64,000 bases of DNA from SGZJ01 sp949372955 (GCA_949372955.1 CASIAX010000001.1:62001-126000); one strand, 5' to 3'; counted from the stretch's first letter, positions 34,499 to 44,502 are shown. Numbers and translations are program-made. The notes: generated by a model from the sequence alone, not told the origin.

Positions 34499-36706
34499 TT
34501 ATATTCTTTTGACCTTCTCAACTCCATTAAGTTTTTTAATTTTATCCATAACCTTAATAGCATAATTATTACTATTTACTGACATGGTTATACTTCCGCT
34601 AAAAACTCCGCTATTAGTTTCGAAATTCAACTTTTTCATATTAACATTCATATTATCAGAAATAACTTTAGTTATGTTGTTAGCCAGACCAAATGTATCT
34701 ATCCCACTTATATTTATTTTAACTGTAAAAACTTGTTCAGTTGAGTCAATCCATTTTGCGTTAATTATTCGATAAGCGTAATTAGACTGTAAACTTAAAG
34801 AGTTTGGGCAGTTTATTTTATGAACTTTAATTCCATCATTTATAGTTAAAAATCCAAAGACCGTATCTCCTTGAATTGGGTTACAACATGGAGAAAGCTT
34901 GTATTCCAATTTTTCTTCATCATTACCAAAGACCAACATGTCATATTTAAGAGTAATTTCATCTTTATTTAAATCTATTTCTTTAGTTTTTCTTCTAATT
35001 CTATTTTTCAAAAAACTCATTAAAATATTGCTTCTAGAAGCTGCATATTTCTTTATCATTGGATTATCAATTGTATTGATACCGACTCTATAAAATAAAT
35101 CTAAGCTCGTCTTTAGTTTAAAAAAAGTAATTAGTTCATTTATTGTACTATCGTTTAATGATATTTTTAACTGTTTGAGTTTTCTTCTTAAAATTTCTCT
35201 ACCATCTTCTGCAAGTTTTTTCTTTTCGTCATTTAAAGAAGACTTTATTTTATTTTTTGCCCTTGCTGTAGTAGCATAATCTAGCCAGTTAGCAGTGGGT
35301 TTAGTTTTTTCTGATATTAAAATTTCAACTCTATCTCCACTTTGTAGTTTATAGTTTAGAGGAACTAACTTTCCATTGACCTTGACTCCTCTCGTTTTTA
35401 AACCAACTTGTGTATGTATACTAAAGGCAAAGTCGAGGGAAGTCGCATTCTTTGGTAATGATTTTAATTCCCCTGCAGGAGTAAAAACAAAAATTTCTTC
35501 AGAGTATAGATTTAGTTTAAATTCTTCAACAAAATCTACAGCATTACTCTCATTACTTTCTAATGTTTCTTGTAGTTTATTTATCCAGAGATCTAAACTT
35601 CCATCTGAGTCACCAACTTGTTTGTATTTATAATGAGCTGCGTATCCTTTTTCAGCTATTTCATCCATTCTTTCACTTCTTATTTGAACTTCAACCCATC
35701 TATTTTTTGGTCCAACAACTGTTATATGAAGCGCTTCATATCCAGTTGACCTAGGGGATGAAATCCAGTCTCTTAATCTAATTGGGTTAGGAGTGAAGAA
35801 ATCAGTTACTATTGAGTAAATTTTCCAAGCTAAGAACTTTTCGTTTTTTAGACTTGATTTATATATAATTCTCACTGCAAACTTATCATAGACTTCATCT
35901 AAAGAAACTCCTTTTTTTACCATTTTATTTCTAATGGAGTATATAGACTTTGGTCTTCCTTTAATAAGATATTTTAGTTTTTCGGAGTTTAATTTACCAC
36001 TTAATGTTTCGTTGATTTCATTGATGTACTGATCCTGTTCTTCTTTACTTTCAATTAACTTACTTGAGATATCGTTATATACTTCAGGTTCAGTGTATTT
36101 AAGACCTAAGTCTTCGAGTTCATTTTTAATGTTATATAAGCCAATCCTGTGGGCTAATGGGGCATAAATATAAAGTGTCTCTGAAGCAATTTTAATTTGT
36201 TTATCGGGCTTCATAGCATGCATAGTTTGCATATTATGTAATCTATCTGCAATTTTTATTATAATAACTCTAACATCATCGTTAAGTGTTAGTAGCATTT
36301 TTTTGAAATTCTCTGCTTGTAACGAAACATCGGAACTTTTACTTAGTTTAGAAATCTTTGTAAGTCCATGAACAATTTTAGCAACAACTTTACCAAACAT
36401 TTGCTCAATGTCATTTATTGTGTAATTTTCGTTGTCTTCAACTACATCATGAATTAATGCAGCAGCTATTGATGTTGCGTCAAGTCCTATTTCAGACGAT
36501 ACAATTTTTGCTACAGCTATTGGGTGAAAAACATAAGCTTCTCCAGATTTTCTTCTTTGACCATTATGCGCTTCAACAGCAAGATCAAAAGCTTTTCTGA
36601 TTAACTTTTTGTCAGCTGCTGATAGAGTTTGGTAACTAATTCTCAGAAGTTCCTTGTACTCTTTAGCTATTGCATTATTTTCTATTTCGACTTCAGTTAA
36701 TGGCAT
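34499..36706 (-). CDS. spoT: Bifunctional (p)ppGpp synthetase/hydrolase (RelA/SpoT)
   Basis: The start is placed at the ATG at 36706 (735 residues, MPLTEVEIENNAIA); a GTG six codons upstream is an alternative. The order of domains is HD hydrolase (RKSGEAYVFHPIAV, AALIHDVVEDNENYT), synthetase (YDKFAVRIIY, SPRSTGYEALHITV), TGS (EIFVFTPAGELKSLPKNATSLDFAFSI), a helical and zinc-finger-like region (LSPCCNPIQGD) and a C-terminal ACT domain. With an intact HD motif it should be the bifunctional Rel/Spo type that makes and degrades the alarmone. It follows the trmH-like gene by 54 bases and precedes fur by 18. Confidence 0.96.
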   Translation of the reverse strand: MPLTEVEIENNAIAKEYKELLRISYQTLSAADKKLIRKAFDLAVEAHNGQRRKSGEAYVFHPIAVAKIVSSEIGLDATSIAAALIHDVVEDNENYTINDIEQMFGKVVAKIVHGLTKISKLSKSSDVSLQAENFKKMLLTLNDDVRVIIIKIADRLHNMQTMHAMKPDKQIKIASETLYIYAPLAHRIGLYNIKNELEDLGLKYTEPEVYNDISSKLIESKEEQDQYINEINETLSGKLNSEKLKYLIKGRPKSIYSIRNKMVKKGVSLDEVYDKFAVRIIYKSSLKNEKFLAWKIYSIVTDFFTPNPIRLRDWISSPRSTGYEALHITVVGPKNRWVEVQIRSERMDEIAEKGYAAHYKYKQVGDSDGSLDLWINKLQETLESNESNAVDFVEEFKLNLYSEEIFVFTPAGELKSLPKNATSLDFAFSIHTQVGLKTRGVKVNGKLVPLNYKLQSGDRVEILISEKTKPTANWLDYATTARAKNKIKSSLNDEKKKLAEDGREILRRKLKQLKISLNDSTINELITFFKLKTSLDLFYRVGINTIDNPMIKKYAASRSNILMSFLKNRIRRKTKEIDLNKDEITLKYDMLVFGNDEEKLEYKLSPCCNPIQGDTVFGFLTINDGIKVHKINCPNSLSLQSNYAYRIINAKWIDSTEQVFTVKINISGIDTFGLANNITKVISDNMNVNMKKLNFETNSGVFSGSITMSVNSNNYAIKVMDKIKKLNGVEKVKRI

Positions 36707-36760
36707 ATATATTAAAAATAACACAAACTATTCTATTAGCCTATAGTATTGTAGATATTT

Positions 36761-37558
36761 TTATGAGAAGTTTCTTTGTCGTTTTGCTTCAAAAATTAGA
36801 ATAGCAGCTGCATTGGATAAGTTTAGAGAATCTATGTCTCCTTGCATTGGAATTATTATATTTTTAAATGAATTATCTGTCCATTCTTTAGAGAGACCAT
36901 TGTCTTCTGTTCCAATTATTATAGCACTAGATTCTTTGTAATTTTGATTATGGTAGTGCTCTTTTGCTTGCAGTGAAGCAGCATAGATATTAACATTATT
37001 ATTTTTTAAAAAAGAGATAACTTCCGTAGTGTTTCCACAGTAAATACTATTTGTAAATAAACACCCAACACTTGATCTTATTATGTTTGGATTGTATAGA
37101 TCAGTTTTAGGGTTAGCGATGATAACAGCTTCAATATTTGCAGCATCAGTTGTTCTAAGTATTGCTCCTATATTGCCAGGCTTTTCTGGAGCTTCGATTA
37201 CTACTACTAATGGGTTTTTAGATTTAAATTTTAAATTTTCAAGCTTATGATCTTTGAAATTTGAGATTGCTATTAATCCTTCGGTAGAATTTCTATATGC
37301 TAGTTTTTGATATACCTCCATAGAAACTTCTGTTTTCTCGATTTTAGAATCTATTAATTTATCTAAATCAATCTCCTTAATTATATTAGGGCAAAATAAT
37401 AATTGTTTAATTTCATAATTATTATTTAATGCTAGTTTAATTTCCCTTAAACCCTCTATAAGAAACGAATTAGAGTTCTTTCTATGTTTGGATTTTAAAG
37501 TCAGTTGGTAAAACTCTTTTACTTTTTTATTGTTAACACTTAGTAACTTTCTATTCAT
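36761..37558 (-). CDS. TrmH-family RNA methyltransferase (SpoU)
   Basis: A 265-residue protein with an N-terminal substrate-binding domain (NSNSFLIEGLREIKLALNN) and a C-terminal SpoU trefoil-knot domain: EAPEKPGNIGAILRTTDAA (motif 1), IIGTEDNGLS (motif 2) and IPMQGDIDSLNLSNAAAI (motif 3). These enzymes 2'-O-methylate ribose in rRNA or tRNA using SAM; the target cannot be read from the sequence, though 23S rRNA G2251-type sites are common for this subfamily. It lies four bases from the upstream amidohydrolase gene and 54 from spoT. Confidence 0.93.
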   Translation of the reverse strand: MNRKLLSVNNKKVKEFYQLTLKSKHRKNSNSFLIEGLREIKLALNNNYEIKQLLFCPNIIKEIDLDKLIDSKIEKTEVSMEVYQKLAYRNSTEGLIAISNFKDHKLENLKFKSKNPLVVVIEAPEKPGNIGAILRTTDAANIEAVIIANPKTDLYNPNIIRSSVGCLFTNSIYCGNTTEVISFLKNNNVNIYAASLQAKEHYHNQNYKESSAIIIGTEDNGLSKEWTDNSFKNIIIPMQGDIDSLNLSNAAAILIFEAKRQRNFS

Positions 37559-37562
37559 CTAA

Positions 37563-38864
37563 TTAATTAGTCAATTGATATTTCTTTGAATATCTTTTCC
37601 AAAGTTCTGTTTGATGAGTTTCTAAACTTATTTTTCTACCCGAAATAAAAGCACTAGTCAAATGGTTTGTTTTCATATCTAAAGCATCTCCTTTACTTAC
37701 AAATAAAGTTGCATCTTTTCCAACTTCTAATGTTCCAAGTTTCTGATCAATTCTCAATATCTTTGCAGTATTAAATGTTATCAATTGCAATGCGATTTCT
37801 TTTTCTACTCCTTGAGCAGCTACTTGTCCAGCATAAAAAGGTAAATTTCTTGTTTGAAAATTAGCTGCATCTCCTGTGTGTATTCCTACTAATACACCTG
37901 CATCAAGCAATTTTTTCGGATTTTTGAATGTAAAATCATAATCTTCATCTTCAAAATTAGGCAAACTATGTGTGTGTTGTAATAGTACTGATACGTTATT
38001 CTTTATTAAAAAATCTGTTACTAAATGAGCTTGATAACCTCCTACTATAACAATATTTGTGATCTTAAAATTATTAGAAAAATTAACAGCATCAATAATT
38101 CCCTTTTCATCCTCTACATGAATAAACAGTGATTGACTATTGTTAAATAAACCACTCATGGCTTCAAAAGCTAAATTTTTCATAGTTTTATTACCACCTA
38201 GATAAGTTACAGATTCTTCAAAATAATCTGTTAATTCATCTATCTCGTTATTATATTTCGGATTTTGTTTAAAACCTCTAGATTCACCTAACCACCATCT
38301 TCCTCTTGAAAAGCTATTAGGCCAGTTTAAATGTATTCCATCATTGGTTTTTATTGTGGCATCTTCCCAATTCCATGCATCTAGTTGAACTATAGAAGAT
38401 GCTCCAGAAATTCTACCTCCACCAGGTGATACTTGAGCTATTAAAACCCCATTTGGCCTCATTGATTCAACAACTTTTGATTCAGCATTATAGGCTATTA
38501 AACTATTGATATTTGGATTATTTTTCCCTATTTCTTCTTTGTCATCACTAGCCCTTACAGCATCTACTTCAACTAATCCAAGAGATGTATTTGCTGCTAT
38601 AAATCCAGGATAAACATGCTGCCCCTTTATATTAATAATTTCCCCTTTATATGCTATTCTAGATTTGTCAGCATCAACACAGGCTTTAATAATTCCATCT
38701 TCGAATATGATAGCGCTATTTTTGATTACAGTTCCATTACCGATATGTGCTATACCACCTAAAAGAGTAATTGCTTCTTTTTGAACATTACCCGGAGTTT
38801 GTTGTGCAAATAGTTGAGTACTTATAAAAGTTACCGCTATTAATATGTTTGCTACTTTTTTCAT
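37563..38864 (-). CDS. Exported amidohydrolase-family protein lacking the HxH metal motif
   Basis: The start is taken at the ATG at 38864 (433 residues), which directly begins a signal peptide (MKKVANILIAVTFISTQLFA); an in-frame GTG at 38882 would overlap the upstream gene. The composite beta-sandwich and barrel layout is that of metal-dependent amidohydrolases, ending with TFNTAKILRIDQKLGTLEVGKDATLFVSKG. At the position of the usual PGxIDxHxH zinc motif it reads YPGFIAANTSLG, so both histidines are missing, and activity is doubtful unless metal is bound differently. It probably works in the periplasm. It follows the related 981-residue gene by four bases, and such pairs are common in Bacteroidota. 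Confidence 0.86.
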   Translation of the reverse strand: MKKVANILIAVTFISTQLFAQQTPGNVQKEAITLLGGIAHIGNGTVIKNSAIIFEDGIIKACVDADKSRIAYKGEIINIKGQHVYPGFIAANTSLGLVEVDAVRASDDKEEIGKNNPNINSLIAYNAESKVVESMRPNGVLIAQVSPGGGRISGASSIVQLDAWNWEDATIKTNDGIHLNWPNSFSRGRWWLGESRGFKQNPKYNNEIDELTDYFEESVTYLGGNKTMKNLAFEAMSGLFNNSQSLFIHVEDEKGIIDAVNFSNNFKITNIVIVGGYQAHLVTDFLIKNNVSVLLQHTHSLPNFEDEDYDFTFKNPKKLLDAGVLVGIHTGDAANFQTRNLPFYAGQVAAQGVEKEIALQLITFNTAKILRIDQKLGTLEVGKDATLFVSKGDALDMKTNHLTSAFISGRKISLETHQTELWKRYSKKYQLTN

Positions 38865-38868
38865 TTGA

Positions 38869-41814
38869 TTATATTGATTCACAGGTTAATAATGTTTTAA
38901 ATTTTCTTTTTACCGGTTGAGTATTTCCACCTTTATTTTTTTCTTCCATCATCATATTAATAAGAAGGTTTCTCTCCTCTTTAATTTCTTTTCGAAGTTT
39001 TTTATCTCTTTCTTTGTCAAAATATATTGCTCCATCTATGATAGTTTTTTCAGCTATTGCATAAACAGATAATGGATTTTGATTCCACAAAACAACATCT
39101 GCATCCTTTCCAATTTTAATACTTCCAACTTTATCATCAATTCTAAGAAGTTTTGCTGGGTTTAGAGTTACGGTTTTCCAGGCATCTTCTTCGCTTAATC
39201 CCCCATATTTGATAGTTTTTGCAGCTTCTTGGTTTAACCTTCTTGACATTTCAGCATCATCACTATTTATAGCAGTTGTAACCCCAGCATTGTGTAATAT
39301 GGACGCATTGTAAGGAATAGCATCATTCACTTCAAATTTGTATGCCCACCAATCGCTAAAAGTTGAAGCTCCAACTCCGTGTTCTTTCATTTTATCTGCA
39401 ACTTTATAGCCTTCTAAAATATGCGTAAAAGTATTTATTTTAAAATTAAATTTTTCGGCTACTTTCATTAACATGTTTATCTCACTTTGGACATATGAGT
39501 GACAACTAATAAACCTTTGCTTATTTAAAATTTCTGCTAATACTTCCAATTCTAAATCTTTTCTATAAATATTTCCAGATTTTTTTATTCTATCATATTC
39601 TTTTGCTCTGGTAAAATAATCTACATAAAGTTGTTCAACTCCCATTCTGGATTGAGGAAACCTATTGTAGCTTTGCCAATTTGATTGTTTTACATTTTCC
39701 CCTAAAGCAAATTTTATAAATTTAGGAGAGTTCTTGAAAATCAAATTATTTGCATTTTCACCCCATTTAAGTTTTATTATTGCTGATCTACCCCCGATTG
39801 GATTTGCAGATCCATGAAGAATTTGTATTGTTGTAACTCCTCCAGCTAAATTTCTATAGATATTTATATCTTCAGGATCTATGACTTCTTCTATGGTGAC
39901 CTCGGCTGATGAATTGTGTCCACCTTCATTAATACTAGATGCAGCTATATGCGAATGTTCATCAATTATTCCAGAGGTAAGATGTTTGCCGGTTCCATCA
40001 ATTACTAGTGCACTTTTATACTTTAAGTTAATTCCAACTTTAGAGATCTTTCCTTTAGTTATTAATACATCTGTATTTTTTAAAACTCCTTGAATTTCGT
40101 TAGTCCAAACTGTTGTGTTTTTTATAAGTATATCTTGACTCTCTTGTAATTTGCCAAACCCATAAGCCATATTAGGATATGTAATAGGGACTATATTTAT
40201 TTCTTTTGTAATCTTTTCTTTTGATTTTTTTGTATCATTTATTTGTTTTTCAAAGAAATCAACATTAAGATTACTCACACTTCCATCTGAATAGTAAGCT
40301 TTTCCATTTAGGTTATTATTTTCTTTGTTAACTCTTAAGCTGATTCTTATAAAGTTAGAATCATCATTAACAGTCATATTTAGCCACCCACCTTTATAAG
40401 ATAATTTTTTAACAGTTAATGTGGAATCTTTTAATTTAGCTTTTGGCTTTTCAAGTTTTCCAGAAATATCTAAAACAGTATTTTTATCTCCGACTGTTAA
40501 TTTATATTTACCTCGAATATCTTTTATCTCCATCGAGTTGATAATATTTCTATTTCCTTTAACCCAATTTTCATAGATAACTGTATTGTTATCAAATATT
40601 TCTCCAGAGGTTATTAAGAAATTGGCTAAATAGTCTTTTTTCAAATAACCTAAGACATCATTTCTACCTATTAATTTGGCTGGAATACTAGTCAGTGCTT
40701 CTAATGCTTTTTCTTTAGTTAATCCATGATCTATTGCTTTAATAATATTTTCCTTTAAATTATTTGGTGATTTTAATCCATCTAGTGTAATTGCGAACAC
40801 TATATTATTTTTTTCTAAATGACTAGGATTAGTAGGTTTTTGGTTCCACTCTCTCATATCTGAAAGTTGTAATATATTTGCAGAGTAAGTGTCTTCAACA
40901 TCATAGGCATCTGGAAAATTGACTGGTAAAATGTAGCTAGCATTTGTAGCTTTTATTTCCTCAATTCTTTCATATTCATCTCCGCCTCCTAATAAAACAT
41001 ATTGAATATCAAATTCATCTCCAATTTTATCAATTCTTAGTGAGTTTATCTTGTTTTTTGCTTCGAATATTTGAATTAAATTTTTATTCTCATTTAACGC
41101 TTCTAAAGATTTGTCATTTGTTTTAGATAGCCCTTTTGAATACCATTCGGCATCAAAGTAGACTTGCTTAAGTAATGCAAATACACCCATAATTGATGAT
41201 GGATATGATTGACTTGAAGTAACACTCTTAGATAATGAAAGATATTGAGTTGAGTTATCATCAATAATGTTATTTGAGTCGCCACTATCGGTTAGTGCAA
41301 TTAAAACACCTTTTCCTCTAATTATACCATCGCTTAGGTGGGTATTAACAGCACCGAAACCATTTTTTATTAATTCTTTTGCTTTTCTGTCATCATATTT
41401 AAAAAATTCTATAGCATTTTGTTCTGGTCTTATGTGGTCGTTCCAGTAATAACCTTTTCTTGTATTGTTATATTGAGGAGATCTTCTGTCTCCAGATTTT
41501 CTTTCTGGAGCCTTAACTCCAAACTTAGAATATATATCAATAAATGAAGGGTAAATTGATTTACCTTCAAGATCAATTATAGTTGAGTTTTTAGGTATCT
41601 CAACAGACTTTCCTATCTGAACTATCTTACCATCTTTAACAACCATTGAGCCATTTTCTATAGTAGTATTATGACTAGAATAAATTTTAGCATTTGTAAA
41701 TGTTGTGTAATTCGTGTTATCAAATTTGATACCATCGTTTGTTGGGAAATAATCTTGAGAAAAAGTAAAATTGAAAGTTAAAATTAAAAGTAGTAGTGTA
41801 AGTTGTTTTTGCAT
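38869..41814 (-). CDS. Exported two-module amidohydrolase
   Basis: A 981-residue exported protein (signal peptide about 1-19, FNFTFSQD) with two amidohydrolase-like modules. The N-terminal module has YPSFIDIYSKFG where PGxIDxHxH is expected and looks catalytically dead. The C-terminal module (from about residue 580) keeps the motif as GIIDEHSHIAAS, plus SCHSYVQSE, FTHILEGYK, NSDDAEMSRRL and the final LNPAKLLRIDDKVGSIKIGKDADVVLW, so it should bind metal and be active on an unknown amide, peptide or lactam. A beta-rich linker (about 440-560) separates the modules. It is the second gene of the minus-strand run, after the DUF3810 gene. A frameshift is not indicated. Confidence 0.88.
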   Translation of the reverse strand: MQKQLTLLLLILTFNFTFSQDYFPTNDGIKFDNTNYTTFTNAKIYSSHNTTIENGSMVVKDGKIVQIGKSVEIPKNSTIIDLEGKSIYPSFIDIYSKFGVKAPERKSGDRRSPQYNNTRKGYYWNDHIRPEQNAIEFFKYDDRKAKELIKNGFGAVNTHLSDGIIRGKGVLIALTDSGDSNNIIDDNSTQYLSLSKSVTSSQSYPSSIMGVFALLKQVYFDAEWYSKGLSKTNDKSLEALNENKNLIQIFEAKNKINSLRIDKIGDEFDIQYVLLGGGDEYERIEEIKATNASYILPVNFPDAYDVEDTYSANILQLSDMREWNQKPTNPSHLEKNNIVFAITLDGLKSPNNLKENIIKAIDHGLTKEKALEALTSIPAKLIGRNDVLGYLKKDYLANFLITSGEIFDNNTVIYENWVKGNRNIINSMEIKDIRGKYKLTVGDKNTVLDISGKLEKPKAKLKDSTLTVKKLSYKGGWLNMTVNDDSNFIRISLRVNKENNNLNGKAYYSDGSVSNLNVDFFEKQINDTKKSKEKITKEINIVPITYPNMAYGFGKLQESQDILIKNTTVWTNEIQGVLKNTDVLITKGKISKVGINLKYKSALVIDGTGKHLTSGIIDEHSHIAASSINEGGHNSSAEVTIEEVIDPEDINIYRNLAGGVTTIQILHGSANPIGGRSAIIKLKWGENANNLIFKNSPKFIKFALGENVKQSNWQSYNRFPQSRMGVEQLYVDYFTRAKEYDRIKKSGNIYRKDLELEVLAEILNKQRFISCHSYVQSEINMLMKVAEKFNFKINTFTHILEGYKVADKMKEHGVGASTFSDWWAYKFEVNDAIPYNASILHNAGVTTAINSDDAEMSRRLNQEAAKTIKYGGLSEEDAWKTVTLNPAKLLRIDDKVGSIKIGKDADVVLWNQNPLSVYAIAEKTIIDGAIYFDKERDKKLRKEIKEERNLLINMMMEEKNKGGNTQPVKRKFKTLLTCESI

Positions 41815-41896
41815 AATTTTTAATTTAAGGTTCTTAAATATATAATTTTTTGTAATTATATAGTAGCTTATTAAGCTAATTTTAACATGTTAAATT

Positions 41897-42964
41897 TTAT
41901 TTTATTTTGTAATAATTTATAATTAATGAAACACTTTGGTCATAACTTTTAATTCCATTATCTATATTATTAAATTTTAAAAATTTATCATAACCTGATT
42001 TTGTAACTTTCTCAATAGAGTTTGAATATTTTTTCCAAAAGTCTGAACTGTTACTGTAATCCTTTAAAATGCCTTTGTTTACCAATTTTAATAGAGATCT
42101 GTAATAAGACTTGTCATATTTATACAATTCGTTTAAACACTGTCTCAAGGCAAAAGTATAGCCACTATATTTAAAGTAAATATCATTATTATATGCGGTG
42201 TTTATAAAAGCTAAAAAATTACACTCTAGTTCATGAGAAAACCCTAGTTGATGTGCTATTTCATGTGATATAGTATGAGGCATGTTATTTTTTGGGATTA
42301 AACTATTTACCTGAGATTCATTTGTAAATGGATTAATGTATCCGCTAAAGCCTAGGTAAGTTAAAGGTAGACTTAATAAAGACTTTTTGACTATTAATCC
42401 GTTTAGTTTAATTTCCGGGTAATTATTCTTAATAATACTCAGATTATTGTAACCTTGAGAAGCAATTTTACTAATTTCTTTTTGACTATATGGGATTTCT
42501 GTCGATGAACTATCTGAAGCAGCTATTTTACGATGTAAAGTATTTGCCTTTATGATTAATTCTTTTGATATTTTTTTTAAGTCATCGATTGTATAAGTAG
42601 ATTCAATAAATAATTTTTCTTGAATTGGGGTCCGATGATAATTAAGTCCCCATTGTAAATAAAAAATAAAGTGGATTATTGATAGATAATAAAGAGAATA
42701 ATTAAAAAAAACAAAAACAGAAAACTGTTTTTGGATTACTTTTTTATATAACCTAAAGCCTATACTTAGTACAATAATAATATATAAAATATCACCTAAC
42801 GAAAACGGTAATATTGAAGATATACTTCTTGTAAAAAACGAAAAATATTGATAAAGCCAAAGGCTATAATATTTCTCAATTAATTCAGGATAATTAGAAA
42901 TGTACTGGACAAAGAGTAGTTGAGGTATAATGAATAAACCTATATAGTTTTTTTTTAAAATCAT
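41897..42964 (-). CDS. DUF3810 membrane protein with a zincin-like HEIAH motif
   Basis: A 355-residue protein with about three N-terminal membrane helices (residues 8-24, 53-72 and 86-104), then a soluble domain. That domain carries HEIAH at residues 234-238 followed by QLGFSHELECNF, matching the HExxH zinc protease pattern with a likely third ligand Glu245 or Glu247. It matches the DUF3810 family of Bacteroidota. The soluble domain most likely faces the periplasm. A membrane-anchored metalloprotease role is inferred from the motif; substrate and cellular role are unknown. It lies 82 bases upstream of the large amidohydrolase gene and is divergent from pepD with 76 bases between. Confidence 0.82.
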   Translation of the reverse strand: MILKKNYIGLFIIPQLLFVQYISNYPELIEKYYSLWLYQYFSFFTRSISSILPFSLGDILYIIIVLSIGFRLYKKVIQKQFSVFVFFNYSLYYLSIIHFIFYLQWGLNYHRTPIQEKLFIESTYTIDDLKKISKELIIKANTLHRKIAASDSSSTEIPYSQKEISKIASQGYNNLSIIKNNYPEIKLNGLIVKKSLLSLPLTYLGFSGYINPFTNESQVNSLIPKNNMPHTISHEIAHQLGFSHELECNFLAFINTAYNNDIYFKYSGYTFALRQCLNELYKYDKSYYRSLLKLVNKGILKDYSNSSDFWKKYSNSIEKVTKSGYDKFLKFNNIDNGIKSYDQSVSLIINYYKIK

Positions 42965-43009
42965 TATTTAAAAATAGTAAAATACTATCAGTATATAACT
43001 AGTATTAAT

Positions 43010-43017
43010 TAAATTTG
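43010..43017 (+). promoter_or_regulatory. Bacteroidota -7 element before pepD
   Basis: TAAATTTG is an exact TAnnTTTG match ending 23 bases before the pepD ATG, in the divergent gap with the DUF3810 gene. No clear -33 TTTG is seen at the normal spacing. Confidence 0.4.
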
Positions 43018-43040
43018 AATTCTAATTTAAATATAAACAA

Positions 43041-44498
43041 ATGAGTAATAGTATTCAAAACCTAGAACCTAAAATTATTTGGAATAACTTCTGTAAACTT
43101 AATGCTGTGCCTAGGCCATCAAAAAAGGAGGAGAGAGTTATAAAGTTTATATATGACTTTGGTATTAGCTTAGGTCTTGAAACTATAATAGATGAAATCG
43201 GTAATGTAGTTATTATTAAACCAGCTACATCTGATATGAAAGACAGAAAAACGGTTATTCTACAATCACACTTGGATATGGTTCATGAAAAAAACAATGA
43301 TGTTGTTTTTGATTTTGACAACTCAGGTATTAAGATGTATGTTGATAATGATTGGGTTAGGGCAGAGGGGACTACTTTAGGCGCTGATAATGGTTTAGGA
43401 GTAGCAACTATAATGAGTATTTTAGAGAGTGATGATATTTCCCATCCACGTGTTGAAGCTTTATTTACCATTGATGAAGAAACTGGAATGACAGGAGCAC
43501 TTCAATTAGATGAAAATATTCTTAAAGGTGACATATTACTTAACTTAGATACAGAAGAGGATGATGAAATAGGTATTGGTTGCGCTGGAGGGGTAGATAT
43601 CACAATTAGTAATAGTTTTGATACTAATTATAAGGATAGCTTAACTTTCATTAAAATAACTCTTAATGGTCTTTCTGGTGGACATTCTGGAATGGAAATT
43701 CATAAAAATTTAGGAAATTCTAATAAATTATTAAGCGGTATTGTTAAAGATTTAAATAATAACTTTCCTATTAGTATAGCTGAAATAAATGGTGGAGGTT
43801 TAAGAAATGCAATTCCCAGAGAGAGTTCGTTTATAATTGGTGTTAATTTATCCGATTTGGAAAATATTAAATCCCATTCACAAAATTTGTTTAGCATTAT
43901 AAAAAACAAATATGCTGCTACAGATCCTTTTGTGAAGTTAAATGTTGTGAAATTAAATCAAGCGTTTAAAGTGCTTGAAAGTGAAAGCAAAGTTAACGTA
44001 CTAAGTTTAATTGAAGCTTGCCCTAATGGCGTCTATAAAATGAGTGATAACATAGCTGGGTTAGTGGAAACATCTAATAATCTGGCAAACATACAGTTAA
44101 AGCAAGGTGAATTAATCATTAAATGTTTAACTAGGTCTTCAGATGAACCTTCAAAAGAGGAATTAAAAAACATTATTAAATCACTTTTTGTTAAGCACAA
44201 TTATAGTGTTGAATTTTCTGGTGATTACCCAGGATGGCAGCCAAATATGGATTCAGAAATACTTACTAAACTAATTGAGGTTTATAAAAAACTAAATAAT
44301 TCTGAGCCAAATGTAGCTGCGTGTCATGCTGGTTTAGAATGTGGGATAATTGGTTCTCATTATCCTAAGCTGGACATGATAAGTTTTGGTCCAACGATTA
44401 GAGGTGCACATTCACCAGATGAAAGAGCTTCAATTAAATCCACAATTAAATTTTGGAGTTTCTTAAAGGAAGTACTTTTAAATATCCCTTTTAAATAA
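43041..44498 (+). CDS. pepD: Aminoacyl-histidine dipeptidase PepD (M20 family)
   Basis: A 485-residue M20 di-zinc peptidase. Zinc ligands are visible as His77 in QSHLDMVHE and Asp116 in LGADNGLGVA, the acidic pair follows in TIDEETGMTGAL, and the C-terminal ligand region reads HAGLECGIIG and GAHSPDERA. PepD cleaves X-His and other dipeptides in the cytoplasm, completing peptide use in an organism that also exports several proteases. It is a single gene facing the immunophilin gene, with a shared hairpin downstream. Confidence 0.95.
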   Translation: MSNSIQNLEPKIIWNNFCKLNAVPRPSKKEERVIKFIYDFGISLGLETIIDEIGNVVIIKPATSDMKDRKTVILQSHLDMVHEKNNDVVFDFDNSGIKMYVDNDWVRAEGTTLGADNGLGVATIMSILESDDISHPRVEALFTIDEETGMTGALQLDENILKGDILLNLDTEEDDEIGIGCAGGVDITISNSFDTNYKDSLTFIKITLNGLSGGHSGMEIHKNLGNSNKLLSGIVKDLNNNFPISIAEINGGGLRNAIPRESSFIIGVNLSDLENIKSHSQNLFSIIKNKYAATDPFVKLNVVKLNQAFKVLESESKVNVLSLIEACPNGVYKMSDNIAGLVETSNNLANIQLKQGELIIKCLTRSSDEPSKEELKNIIKSLFVKHNYSVEFSGDYPGWQPNMDSEILTKLIEVYKKLNNSEPNVAACHAGLECGIIGSHYPKLDMISFGPTIRGAHSPDERASIKSTIKFWSFLKEVLLNIPFK

Positions 44499-44502
44499 AA
44501 AA

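Noticed and set aside
43447..43452. CACGTG core inside pepD, as a possible parS
   Set aside because: The flanks do not match the TGTTNCACGTGNAACA half sites, and it lies in a conserved coding region.
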